Source: Clostridia bacterium
GTDB lineage: Bacteria > Bacillota > Clostridia > Oscillospirales > CAG-272
DNA: 7,275 nucleotides
Direction: 5' to 3'
Assembly: GCA_017382615.1 (NCBI GenBank)
Contig: JAFNZX010000255.1
Location: 1 to 7,275 of the forward strand
Below are positions 1 to 5,532 of the stretch, piece after piece. The translations under genes and the position numbers were made by a program. The notes beneath the pieces are model-generated. The model searched no databases. It was not told the origin of the DNA and saw only the letters and a program-made list of their open reading frames with translations. Position 1 is the first letter of the stretch. The number at the start of each line of letters is the position of its first letter.

Positions 1-462
1 CATCTGCTGCAGACCTTTTGGCGGCAGGGCTATGCCACGGAGATCTGCCGCGCACTGATGGATTACAGCTTCGCGCATCTTCAGGTGCATCGGGTCAACG
101 CGCTCTGCAACCCCGAAAACCTCGGCTCCCGCCGCATGCTCGAAGCCTGCGGTCTGCGGCTCGAGGCGCATTTTCGCCAAAAGTGCCGCTATGTCAAGCA
201 CGGCGAGCCCTTCTGGCAGGACTCTGGTGGACGCCTCGATTTCCATCAGGCTTTCGTACTCCTCGGGCGTTGTGAATCTGCGCCTCAAGTCGTTGTTCAG
301 CGACCAGGGCTTGCCAAGGACATCTCCGCATATCTTTACTCTTGGCCACGCAGAATCGTCGAAGCCCGGACGCTCCCATCCGACTTTTGGCTCCTTCACC
401 GTGCCCCTGACCGCGGGACCGCTATGTATGTAGCACCTAGTACCGCTGGCGTCCTCGCATGA
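1..462 (+). CDS. GNAT-family N-acetyltransferase (RimJ/RimL type), C-terminal part, 3' end replaced
   Basis: This is the C-terminal half of an acetyl-CoA-dependent acetyltransferase of the Acetyltransf_3 (RimJ/RimL-like) group; its substrate cannot be told. The frame is open from base 1, so the true start lies upstream of the window. Counting codons from base 1, the acetyl-CoA pyrophosphate loop region reads WRQGYATE (7-14), followed by VHRVNALCNPENLGSRRMLE (30-49), the usual family motif around strand beta 5 and the next helix, then GLRLEAHFRQ. Family members normally end with about 10-15 more residues after a segment like HGEPFWQD. Here similarity stops at about codon 75 (base 225-230). The frame then runs to a stop at 460-462 through 76 residues that are only the antisense of the minus-strand gene described next. 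The family call is secure for codons 1-75. The tail from about 230 to 462 is very likely not natural protein. The gene is truncated or joined to foreign DNA. Confidence 0.75.
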   Translation, partial: HLLQTFWRQGYATEICRALMDYSFAHLQVHRVNALCNPENLGSRRMLEACGLRLEAHFRQKCRYVKHGEPFWQDSGGRLDFHQAFVLLGRCESAPQVVVQRPGLAKDISAYLYSWPRRIVEARTLPSDFWLLHRAPDRGTAMYVAPSTAGVLA

Positions 463-831
463 AACCATATAGATGGCGGCAGAAGCGTAGAAGTCGTTGA
501 CAAGGCAGATGGCTATCGTGTTTGTGCCCGCGTGGAGATGACTCGCCACATCCCCCGCACGCTCTACCTGAGTACCGTTCACATACACCGTTCCGTCGTC
601 GTCAAGATAGAAGTCAAACTTCGCCTTCGCCGGCTTTACAGGCAGGATGAAGGTATGCCTGTAGTAGGATACAATGCCGTTTGTAACCGATCCGTCAGCC
701 GCCCACACAAGCTTCGACTTGCTGACGGTGCCCTCCGGAATCTCCAACACCCCTGGCGCAAAAGCGTATCCAAACACACGCGGCATAGCCAGCGTGGCTA
801 GAAGCATCAAAACTAACCTTGTCGCTCTCAT
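1..831 (-). CDS. Secreted protein with N-terminal carbohydrate-binding-like beta-sandwich, PVC-bacteria type, truncated near 230
   Basis: This minus-strand frame begins with ATG at 831-829 and has no stop down to base 1. Only about the first 200 residues (831 to roughly 230) look like a real gene; below that it is the antisense of the acetyltransferase. A signal peptide is visible: MRATR, then the hydrophobic stretch LVLMLLATLAM, with likely cleavage near residues 20-25. Residues 41-180 match the beta-sandwich found at the N terminus of exported rhamnosidase-like, sialate-esterase-like and other glycan-acting proteins of Planctomycetes, Verrucomicrobia and Lentisphaerae. Hallmarks are YYRHTFILP (56-64), DDDGTVYVNG (77-86), AGTNTIAICLVN (101-112), GWERPGFDDSAW (151-162) and KPWS (174-177). 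The catalytic part is missing, so the enzyme activity cannot be named. A weak AGGA sits 5 nt before the ATG and a good promoter lies upstream. It is unlike the Clostridia-type genes to the right, which suggests transfer or a chimeric contig. Confidence 0.6.
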   Translation of the reverse strand, partial: MRATRLVLMLLATLAMPRVFGYAFAPGVLEIPEGTVSKSKLVWAADGSVTNGIVSYYRHTFILPVKPAKAKFDFYLDDDGTVYVNGTQVERAGDVASHLHAGTNTIAICLVNDFYASAAIYMVSCEDASGTRCYIHSGPAVRGTVKEPKVGWERPGFDDSAWPRVKICGDVLGKPWSLNNDLRRRFTTPEEYESLMEIEASTRVLPEGLAVLDIAALLAKMRLEPQTAGFEHAAGAEVFGVAERVDPMHLKMREAVIHQCAADLRGIALPPKGLQQM

Positions 832-873
832 TTCAATCCTGTCTCTCGCCAATCCAGGGAAAAATTGGGCGGT

Positions 874-902
874 ATTTTACCATTTGGCCGTTTGTAACGC
901 AA
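874..902 (-). promoter_or_regulatory. Predicted sigma-70 promoter of the minus-strand secreted-protein gene
   Basis: Read on the minus strand, TTGCGT (902-897) is followed after exactly 17 bp by TAAAAT (879-874). Transcription would start near 867, giving a leader of about 35 nt before the ATG at 831. The -35 box directly abuts the dyad at 903-918. This is a sequence match only, with one or two mismatches per box. Confidence 0.5.
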
Positions 903-918
903 GTATACCAAGGTATAC
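903..918. promoter_or_regulatory. Operator-like dyad GTATACC-AA-GGTATAC
   Basis: This is a perfect 7-bp inverted repeat with a 2-bp centre, immediately upstream of the -35 box of the minus-strand promoter. The size and GTATAC half-sites resemble operators of GntR/HutC-type or LacI-type regulators, which often control glycan-use genes. No regulator gene is present in the window, so the binding protein is unknown. The position next to -35 would suit either an activator or a repressor. Confidence 0.4.
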
Positions 919-929
919 GTTCCCAACAG

Positions 930-945
930 GAAAGAGAGCTCTTTC
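930..945. repeat. Second short dyad GAAAGAG-AG-CTCTTTC
   Basis: A 7-bp perfect inverted repeat with a 2-bp purine centre, the same layout as the dyad at 903-918, with centres 27 bp apart. It could be a second regulator site or a weak hairpin. It has no T-tract and is not placed like a terminator for any gene seen here. Function unknown. Confidence 0.3.
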
Positions 946-1072
946 TAGTCGAGAATCACTGCGCCTGGCGCGGAGTAGATCGGAGAACCATGAATCCCCT
1001 ATCTGCGTTACCGCTATTTCCGCAGCCCCATCCGCCCATCTTTTTTGTTTTTCCGCAAGGGACCCGCAAACG

Positions 1073-1116
1073 AGCAAAGCAAGCCCCTTTTCACGCGATT
1101 TTCGCTTTGCTTTTTT
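1073..1116 (+). terminator. Possible intrinsic terminator upstream of yicC
   Basis: AGCAAAGC (1073-1080) pairs perfectly with GCTTTGCT (1104-1111), and six T residues follow (1111-1116). The 23-nt loop is large for an intrinsic terminator and the stem is only 8 bp, so the call is tentative. If real, it would stop plus-strand transcription arriving from the left and insulate the yicC promoter. Confidence 0.35.
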
Positions 1117-1147
1117 CACTTTTCTATCACTTTTTTTGCTTTGTGTG

Positions 1148-1176
1148 TTGACAATTCAATCAAAATCGGGTACAAT
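1148..1176 (+). promoter_or_regulatory. Strong sigma-A promoter of the yicC-remA-rpoZ-priA-def-fmt cluster
   Basis: TTGACA (1148-1153) is a perfect -35 box, the spacer is 17 bp, and TACAAT (1171-1176) differs from the -10 consensus by one base. The DNA around it is AT-rich, unlike the coding regions. Transcription would start near 1183 and give a leader of about 60 nt before the yicC start at 1243. No comparable promoter was seen between the downstream genes, so this one may drive the whole cluster. Confidence 0.8.
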
Positions 1177-1230
1177 AATTATATATGCCGTTTTTTGCCC
1201 TCTTTGACGGTGCGGATCTCGGCGGAATTT

Positions 1231-1245
1231 GGAGGATACGACGTG
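1231..1245 (+). promoter_or_regulatory. yicC ribosome binding site and GTG start
   Basis: GGAGGA at 1231-1236 lies at ideal spacing before GTG at 1243-1245. This fixes the yicC start. The longer frame from ATG 1045 would begin upstream of the promoter, and ATG 1255 would be too far from the ribosome binding site and would lose the family's N-terminal residues. Confidence 0.8.
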
Positions 1246-2130
1246 ATATTCAGCATGACAGCCTTCGGTCGCGACAAAAGGACCGTTTCGGGCAAGGATA
1301 TTACCGTGGAGCTGCGCTCGGTTAACAACCGCTTTTTCGATTGCTCGGTACGCATGCCCCGCGCCTATTCGTACTTAGAGGAAAAGATTAAGCCCTACCT
1401 GCAAAGCCGCGGCATTTCGCGCGGCAAGGTGGACGTCAGTATTTCCATTGACGTGCTGGACACGCAGGGCGTTTCCATCGTTTTTGACGAGGGGTACGCC
1501 AAGGGATATCTCGACGCGCTGTACGCCTTGCGCGATACCTTTCATCTGCAGGATGACATCAGCGTCATGACTGTTGCCCGCAATCCCGAGATCTTCAAGG
1601 TCAAAAAGCCCGAGGACGACGTGGAGCAGGATTGGCAGGATCTTTTGGTCGTGCTGTCTGCCGCGACGGACCGCTTTCTGGAGGCACGCCGCGCCGAGGG
1701 TGCGCGCATTGAAGCTGACCTGCGCGCCAAGATGCAAAACATCATGACCCGCGTGGATGCCATTGAGCAGCTTTCCGCAGACGATATCGTGACCTACCGC
1801 GATCGCCTGGAGCAAAAGATCCGCGCAGTGCTTGCCGACGCCGTGATCACGGTGGACGAAAATCGCCTTTTGACCGAATGCGCCATTTACGCAGACAAGG
1901 TTGCCATTGACGAGGAGCTGGTTCGCCTGCGCTCCCACTTCATAGCGTTTGAGCAGTACCTCTGCTCCGATCAGCCCGTTGGCAGAAGCATTGATTTCCT
2001 TTTGCAGGAGATCAACCGCGAGATCAACACCACGGGCTCCAAATGCACCAACGCCGCGATCGCAAAGCTTGTTGTTGAGGTTAAGACCGAGCTGGAAAAG
2101 ATTCGCGAGCAGATCCAGAACATTGAGTAA
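1243..2130 (+). CDS. yicC: YicC/YloC family endoribonuclease
   Basis: A 295-residue protein of the YicC/YloC family, which are cytoplasmic endoribonucleases; E. coli YicC is linked to small-RNA (RyhB) decay and B. subtilis YloC is its homologue. The length matches the family (about 290). The N-terminal YicC_N domain starts with the hallmark SMTAFGR (residues 4-10; SMTGFGR in most members, so Gly is Ala here), then ELRSVNNRFFD. The C-terminal DUF1732 domain (about 210-295) contains LQEINREINTTGSK and ends in KTELEKIREQIQNIE, nearly invariant in the family. The acidic and basic residues typical of the C-terminal domain are present and the frame is intact. It begins with GTG behind a strong ribosome binding site and is first in the cluster. 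Its place before remA is the standard Firmicutes arrangement. Confidence 0.93.
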   Translation: MIFSMTAFGRDKRTVSGKDITVELRSVNNRFFDCSVRMPRAYSYLEEKIKPYLQSRGISRGKVDVSISIDVLDTQGVSIVFDEGYAKGYLDALYALRDTFHLQDDISVMTVARNPEIFKVKKPEDDVEQDWQDLLVVLSAATDRFLEARRAEGARIEADLRAKMQNIMTRVDAIEQLSADDIVTYRDRLEQKIRAVLADAVITVDENRLLTECAIYADKVAIDEELVRLRSHFIAFEQYLCSDQPVGRSIDFLLQEINREINTTGSKCTNAAIAKLVVEVKTELEKIREQIQNIE

Positions 2131-2132
2131 AT

Positions 2133-2179
2133 TGCGTGAAGGTTCACTCTGTTTTACTGTTTTGTCTGCCGTTCACGCA
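2133..2179 (+). repeat. 8-bp inverted repeat just after the yicC stop
   Basis: TGCGTGAA (2133-2140) is the exact reverse complement of TTCACGCA (2172-2179), with 31 nt between. A shorter overlapping hairpin, GTGAA-GG-TTCAC, also exists at the left arm. There is no T-tract after the right arm, so it does not look like a terminator. It may protect the yicC mRNA 3' end, or form the left part of the structured element that follows. Confidence 0.35.
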
Positions 2180-2180
2180 T

Positions 2181-2240
2181 AAACCTCACCTGAAAATGGG
2201 TCCCAACCCATTTTCGGAGCGAAGCTCCACGGTGAAGTTT
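2181..2240. repeat. Structured element: three-way-junction fold between yicC and remA
   Basis: Three nested pairings are exact or nearly so. The outer stem pairs AAACCTCACC (2181-2190) with GGTGAAGTTT (2231-2240), 9 of 10 positions. Inside are a perfect 10-bp stem, GAAAATGGGT (2192-2201) with ACCCATTTTC (2206-2215), and a 5-bp stem, GGAGC (2216-2220) with GCTCC (2224-2228). The whole 60-nt segment is almost fully paired. It has no coding capacity and matches no riboswitch or leader I recognise. The most likely explanation is a small non-autonomous palindromic repeat dispersed in the genome; a cis-acting RNA controlling remA is the alternative. Both are inference. Confidence 0.55.
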
Positions 2241-2253
2241 CAACACTAATCGA

Positions 2254-2268
2254 GCCGCCGCAGGCGGC
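2254..2268 (+). promoter_or_regulatory. GC-rich hairpin just before the remA ribosome binding site
   Basis: GCCGCC (2254-2259) pairs with GGCGGC (2263-2268) across a GCA loop. The stem ends 2 nt before the GGAGGA ribosome binding site (2271-2276) of remA. It could limit or stabilise ribosome access, or be the edge of the neighbouring repeat. No T-tract follows, so it is not a terminator. Confidence 0.4.
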
Positions 2269-2281
2269 ATGGAGGAACACC

Positions 2282-2551
2282 ATGAACTTTATCAACGTAG
2301 GCTACGGAAATATGGTGGCGGTGGAACGCATCGTCACGCTGGCAAGCCCCGACTCCGCTCCCATCAAGCGTCTGATCCAGGACGCCAAGGACGCAGGACG
2401 CGTCATTGACGTGACCTGCGGCAGAAAGACCCGCGCAGTCATTATCACCGACTCCGACCACGTCGTGCTCTCCGCCCTGCAGGCAGAGACCATTGCAAAC
2501 CGCCTGACCAATGATCAGGACTTTGACGACGAGCCCGAAGAGGAAGAATAA
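2282..2551 (+). CDS. remA: RemA family (DUF370) extracellular matrix / osmoprotection regulator
   Basis: An 89-residue DNA-binding regulator. In B. subtilis RemA activates biofilm matrix operons and osmoprotection genes and forms ring-shaped oligomers that bind DNA. The sequence follows the family closely: [16 protein letters not shown] at the start, then [18 protein letters not shown] (family SPESAPIKR), then [20 protein letters not shown], a highly conserved block with the basic residues tied to DNA binding. The last 12 residues are an acidic tail, common in the family. GGAGGA sits 5 nt before the ATG. It follows yicC by 151 nt of structured DNA. The usual next gene, gmk, is missing. Which genes RemA controls in this organism cannot be told from the window. 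Confidence 0.93.
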   Translation: MNFINVGYGNMVAVERIVTLASPDSAPIKRLIQDAKDAGRVIDVTCGRKTRAVIITDSDHVVLSALQAETIANRLTNDQDFDDEPEEEE

Positions 2552-2569
2552 CGCTCTCCAACCCACGCA

Positions 2570-2599
2570 CCCCGTAGGGGCGACTCAAGAATCGCCCGC
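2570..2599. repeat. Dispersed palindromic repeat, copy 1 (CCCCGTAGGGGCGA type)
   Basis: CCCC-GTA-GGGG (2570-2580) is followed by GGGCGA (2578-2583) pairing with TCGCCC (2592-2597) across an 8-nt loop, ending in CGC. The first 14 bases and the last 8 match copy 2; the centre differs. Variable centres flanked by conserved GTAGGGGCGA and TCGCCCGC are typical of a short dispersed repeat I recognise from many Clostridia genomes. Confidence 0.65.
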
Positions 2600-2623
2600 A
2601 TACAAACCAATTCATCCGTTTTA

Positions 2624-2653
2624 CCCCGTAGGGGCGACCTGTGGTCGCCCGCG
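2624..2653. repeat. Dispersed palindromic repeat, copy 2 (CCCCGTAGGGGCGACC type)
   Basis: It starts with CCCC-GTA-GGGG (2624-2634). GGGCGACC (2632-2639) pairs perfectly with GGTCGCCC (2643-2650) across a TGT loop. It shares CCCCGTAGGGGCGA with copy 1 in the same orientation, 54 bp downstream. The two stems in each copy (CCCC/GGGG and GGGCGA/TCGCCC) share G residues and so are mutually exclusive. It lies 56 bp before the rpoZ start. Confidence 0.7.
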
Positions 2654-2709
2654 GCACATAAAGAATAAACAATATCAAAATACATCGAATTTTCTGAAAG
2701 GAAGTAACT

Positions 2710-2991
2710 ATGCTTTATCCTACCATTAACGATTTGACCAAGAATGAATTCAACCGCTACGAGCTTGCTATCGCAACCGCTAAGTGCGCACGCATCATTA
2801 CCGGTGAGTACGTCAAGCAGCGCGAGACGGCTGAGGCTTCCATGACCGGCAACAAGGAGACCGACAAGCCCCTGAACACTATGATCGATAAGGAAGTCAG
2901 AGATGAAAAGGCGGTTAAGATCGCCATCGGCCGTATTCACAAGGGCGAGTACAGAATCGTCAGAGATCTGCCCGCAGAGGAGCTGGAGTAA
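2710..2991 (+). CDS. rpoZ: DNA-directed RNA polymerase omega subunit
   Basis: A 93-residue omega subunit, the small RNA polymerase component that binds the beta-prime C terminus and helps enzyme assembly. The family core is recognisable: MLYPTINDLTKNEFNRYELAIATAKCAR (residues 1-28), matching the consensus start with SRYELVIATAKRAR, and the C-terminal block EKAVKIAIGRIHKGEYRIV, matching the family's KPVTIAIEEI. Between them lies a polar spacer (about 33-55), slightly longer than in short homologues. An AAAGGAAG ribosome binding site precedes the ATG. The gene sits 27 nt before priA, the usual order apart from the absence of coaBC. It is intact. Confidence 0.88.
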   Translation: MLYPTINDLTKNEFNRYELAIATAKCARIITGEYVKQRETAEASMTGNKETDKPLNTMIDKEVRDEKAVKIAIGRIHKGEYRIVRDLPAEELE

Positions 2992-3018
2992 TCCATACCC
3001 CAAAAAGGAGAAATTCTT

Positions 3019-5532
3019 GTGACGGGTAAACAAGGCACGACGCAATACGCGGGTGTCCATATCTTAGACAACCCCTATTGCATCGACGCCTCCTACGACT
3101 ACTATATCCCCCAAGACCTGCGCGCCGCGGTGACCCCCGGCGTGTTTGTCACTGTGCCGTTCGGACACGGAAACCGCAAACAGATCGGCTTGGTCGCCAC
3201 CGTTCATAACGAGGCAAGTGCCAAGCGCATCAAGAGTATCGCGGGTCTGTGCTCCGAGCGGATTTGCTTATCGGGAGAAATGCTTTCCTTGTGCCTGTGG
3301 CTGCATGAGCAAACGCTTTGCACGGTGGGCGAGGCGGTGCGCTGCGTGCTGCCTGCCGCCTCCATGTCTCATATGGTGGATTATTATTCCCCCGCTCCCG
3401 ATGCACATGCCCAAAATATTGACAAAAAAACAGACACCGCTCACCTTTTGGTCTTTCACTATATTGCCGCACGGCAAAACGCCAGCATCAACACCCTGCG
3501 TGCCCGATTCGGCGCGGGCGTGACCGAAATGGTCAACGAGCTGGTTGACAAGGGACTTGTGGTCAAGCAAGCCGAGGAAAGACAGGGCACGGCAGGCGTT
3601 TTTTCCACGCTGTACTCGCTTGCCATTTCCATCGAGGATGCGCGCCGTATACTCGACGGTGACAAGACTGCCTCCGTGCGCCTGACCTCACAAAAGCAAA
3701 AGGCGATCCTTGCCCGTGCCATGGAGCAAAACGCTCCCGCTGACAAGGACGCGCTTTGCAGGGGCACCGACGCAGGCGCAGCACAGCTCAAGGCACTTGT
3801 GGAAAAAGGCTTGCTCACTGCCGAAAAAAAGCAAATTTACCGCAACCCCTACGCAGTTCCCGCAGATCACACTCCCACGCCCGATCCCGTGCTCAATGCT
3901 GAACAAGCAGCCGCCGTGCAAACGCTTGGCGAGCTGGCAGACACGGGTGAAGCAAGGGCGGCACTGCTCTTTGGCGTAACGGGCAGCGGCAAGACCTACG
4001 TCATGGCAAAGCTGCTTGACAAGATACTGGGACAGGGTAAGGGCGCGATCCTGATGCTGCCCGAAATTTCGCTGACCCCGCAATCGGTTGCGCTGTTTTG
4101 CGCACGCTACGGCGATACGGTTGCCGTCATTCATTCGGGGCTTTCCGCCGGTGAGCGTCAGGACGCCTACACCCGCATCAGCGAGGGTAGGGCGCGCCTC
4201 GTTATCGGTACGCGCTCGGCAGTCTTCGCTCCCGTGCCCAACCTTGGACTGATCATCATGGACGAGGAGCAGGAGCACACCTATAAATCCGATCAAGACC
4301 CCAAATACCACGCACGCGACGTAGCACGTTGGCGTTGCGCACACAATAAAGCCCTTTTGCTGCTGGCAAGTGCGACTCCCTCGCTGGAAAGCTATGCCAA
4401 GGCGCAGGCGGGCACGTACACGCTGATTCAGCTGACCGAGCGTTATAACAAAACGGGGCTCCCCGAGGTCACGATTGCCGATATGCGCCGTGAGAGTGCA
4501 GCGGGCATCTCCTCCCCCTTGGGTACGCTGCTGACAGACGCGCTTGACCGTACGCTCAAGGATGGCAAGCAAGCCGTGCTGTTTCTCAATCGCCGCGGCT
4601 ACCACCGCTTTATCTCCTGTGCCTCGTGCGGCACTGCCGTGACCTGCCCGCATTGCTCGGTTGCCATGACCTACCACGTCAAAAACGGCACCTACACCGA
4701 CGGCGAGCTGGTATGCCATTGGTGCGGCACCAAGCTGCCCGTACCGCAAAAATGTCCCTCGTGCGAGTCAACGCACCTGCGACACACCGGCTTTGGCACG
4801 CAGCGCGTACAGCAGGAGCTGGAATATCTCTTACCCGACGCGCGCGTCATGCGCCTGGATGCGGATACCACGCAGGCAAAATTCTCCATGGATAAGCTGC
4901 TGGGCGAATTTCGCGAGGGGCACGCAGACGTCATGATCGGCACACAGATGGTGACCAAGGGACACAACTTCCCTGCCGTGACCCTGGTTGGCGTACTGCT
5001 GGCGGATGCCTCGCTTTACGTGGACGACTACCGTGCCTGTGAGCGCACCTTTGCCATGCTGACGCAGGTCATTGGCCGCGCAGGCCGCGGTGACACTCCG
5101 GGTCACGCCATCATTCAGACGAATAATCCCGACAACGACGTCATTACCCTGGCTTGCGCGCAGGATTACCATACCTTTTTTGAGCGCGAGATCAAGCTGC
5201 GTCGCCTTCTGACCTTCCCACCCTATTGCGATATCGTGCTGCTGACGCTGACCTGCTCGGACGAAAAGGATCTGCTTATACACGCAGTCAGGTTGCGCGA
5301 GGAGCTGGACAGACTGGGATCGAAGGATTTTTGTGACGTACCCATGCTGATCTTCGGGCCATTTGAAGCCCCCGTTTACCGCGTGGAGGAAAAATACCGC
5401 ATGAGATTGATCGTCAAATGCAGGCTCAATAAGCGTTCTCGCGCACTTTTCTCCAAAATCCTGATCCGCTTTGGCAAGGACGGCGCAAAATCGCCCGTTC
5501 TCGGCATAGATTTCAACCCATCATCACTATAA
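3019..5532 (+). CDS. priA: Primosomal protein N' (replication restart helicase PriA)
   Basis: An 837-residue 3'-5' DNA helicase that recognises stalled forks and D-loops and reloads the replisome; close in length to B. subtilis PriA (about 805). Domains in order: 3'-DNA-binding domain (about 10-105, with YDYYIPQDL and PGVFVTVPFGHGN), winged-helix region, then two helicase lobes. Visible motifs are LNAEQ (about 292-296), Walker A GVTGSGKT (319-326), Walker B DEEQ (415-418; DEEH in many PriA), SATPS (451-455), GTQMVTKGH (641-649) and QVIGRAGRG (683-691). A zinc-binding insert carries all eight cysteines (534, 537, 543, 546, 566, 569, 579, 582), with a loop between the fourth and fifth that is about 5 residues longer than in E. 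coli PriA. It starts with GTG, 8 nt after AAGGAG. The frame is intact, with rpoZ 27 nt before and def 44 nt after. Confidence 0.97.
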   Translation: MTGKQGTTQYAGVHILDNPYCIDASYDYYIPQDLRAAVTPGVFVTVPFGHGNRKQIGLVATVHNEASAKRIKSIAGLCSERICLSGEMLSLCLWLHEQTLCTVGEAVRCVLPAASMSHMVDYYSPAPDAHAQNIDKKTDTAHLLVFHYIAARQNASINTLRARFGAGVTEMVNELVDKGLVVKQAEERQGTAGVFSTLYSLAISIEDARRILDGDKTASVRLTSQKQKAILARAMEQNAPADKDALCRGTDAGAAQLKALVEKGLLTAEKKQIYRNPYAVPADHTPTPDPVLNAEQAAAVQTLGELADTGEARAALLFGVTGSGKTYVMAKLLDKILGQGKGAILMLPEISLTPQSVALFCARYGDTVAVIHSGLSAGERQDAYTRISEGRARLVIGTRSAVFAPVPNLGLIIMDEEQEHTYKSDQDPKYHARDVARWRCAHNKALLLLASATPSLESYAKAQAGTYTLIQLTERYNKTGLPEVTIADMRRESAAGISSPLGTLLTDALDRTLKDGKQAVLFLNRRGYHRFISCASCGTAVTCPHCSVAMTYHVKNGTYTDGELVCHWCGTKLPVPQKCPSCESTHLRHTGFGTQRVQQELEYLLPDARVMRLDADTTQAKFSMDKLLGEFREGHADVMIGTQMVTKGHNFPAVTLVGVLLADASLYVDDYRACERTFAMLTQVIGRAGRGDTPGHAIIQTNNPDNDVITLACAQDYHTFFEREIKLRRLLTFPPYCDIVLLTLTCSDEKDLLIHAVRLREELDRLGSKDFCDVPMLIFGPFEAPVYRVEEKYRMRLIVKCRLNKRSRALFSKILIRFGKDGAKSPVLGIDFNPSSL

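Larger units (their letters stand above)
832..1242. other. 411-bp gene-free divergent region between the secreted-protein gene and yicC
   Basis: No convincing coding sequence lies here; the short open frames lack ribosome binding sites and family motifs. From left to right it holds the minus-strand promoter and dyad (874-918), a second dyad (930-945), a featureless stretch (946-1070), a hairpin followed by T residues (1073-1116), a T-rich stretch, and the strong yicC promoter (1148-1176). If the left end is foreign DNA, the right-hand border with the housekeeping cluster should fall between about 918 and 1070, but no visible mark pins it down. Confidence 0.6.

Noticed and set aside
891..903. 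TTTGTAACGCAAG also found at 7015-7027
   Set aside because: One shared 13-mer in about 7 kb is not unlikely by chance; the match does not extend on either side and has no other sign of being an attachment site or repeat border.
961..971. GCGCC-T-GGCGC mini palindrome
   Set aside because: Five-bp arms with one central base are frequent in GC-rich DNA and it has no link to a promoter or gene.
977..989. AGATCGGAGAACC, resembling the start of an Illumina adapter
   Set aside because: Only the first eight bases (AGATCGGA) match the adapter and then the sequence diverges, so it is a chance match and not evidence of adapter contamination.
532..1207. Forward open frames at 532-801 and 674-1207
   Set aside because: They run antisense to the secreted-protein gene and through its promoter, show no family motifs and lack ribosome binding sites.
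1045..1242. In-frame N-terminal extension of YicC from ATG 1045
   Set aside because: It spans the predicted promoter and a T-rich non-coding stretch, has no ribosome binding site, and the family starts at the VIFSMTAFGR segment. GTG 1243 behind GGAGGA is the real start.
2570..2653. CRISPR-like array in the remA-rpoZ gap
   Set aside because: There are only two repeat copies, their internal sequence differs, and no cas genes are present; they are palindromic dispersed repeats.
3688..4749. 353-codon minus-strand open frame opposite priA
   Set aside because: It is the antisense of the priA coding sequence, with no family motif or ribosome binding site. Open antisense frames are expected in GC-rich genes; the same applies to the minus-strand frames opposite yicC (1375-1938) and fmt (6120-6836).
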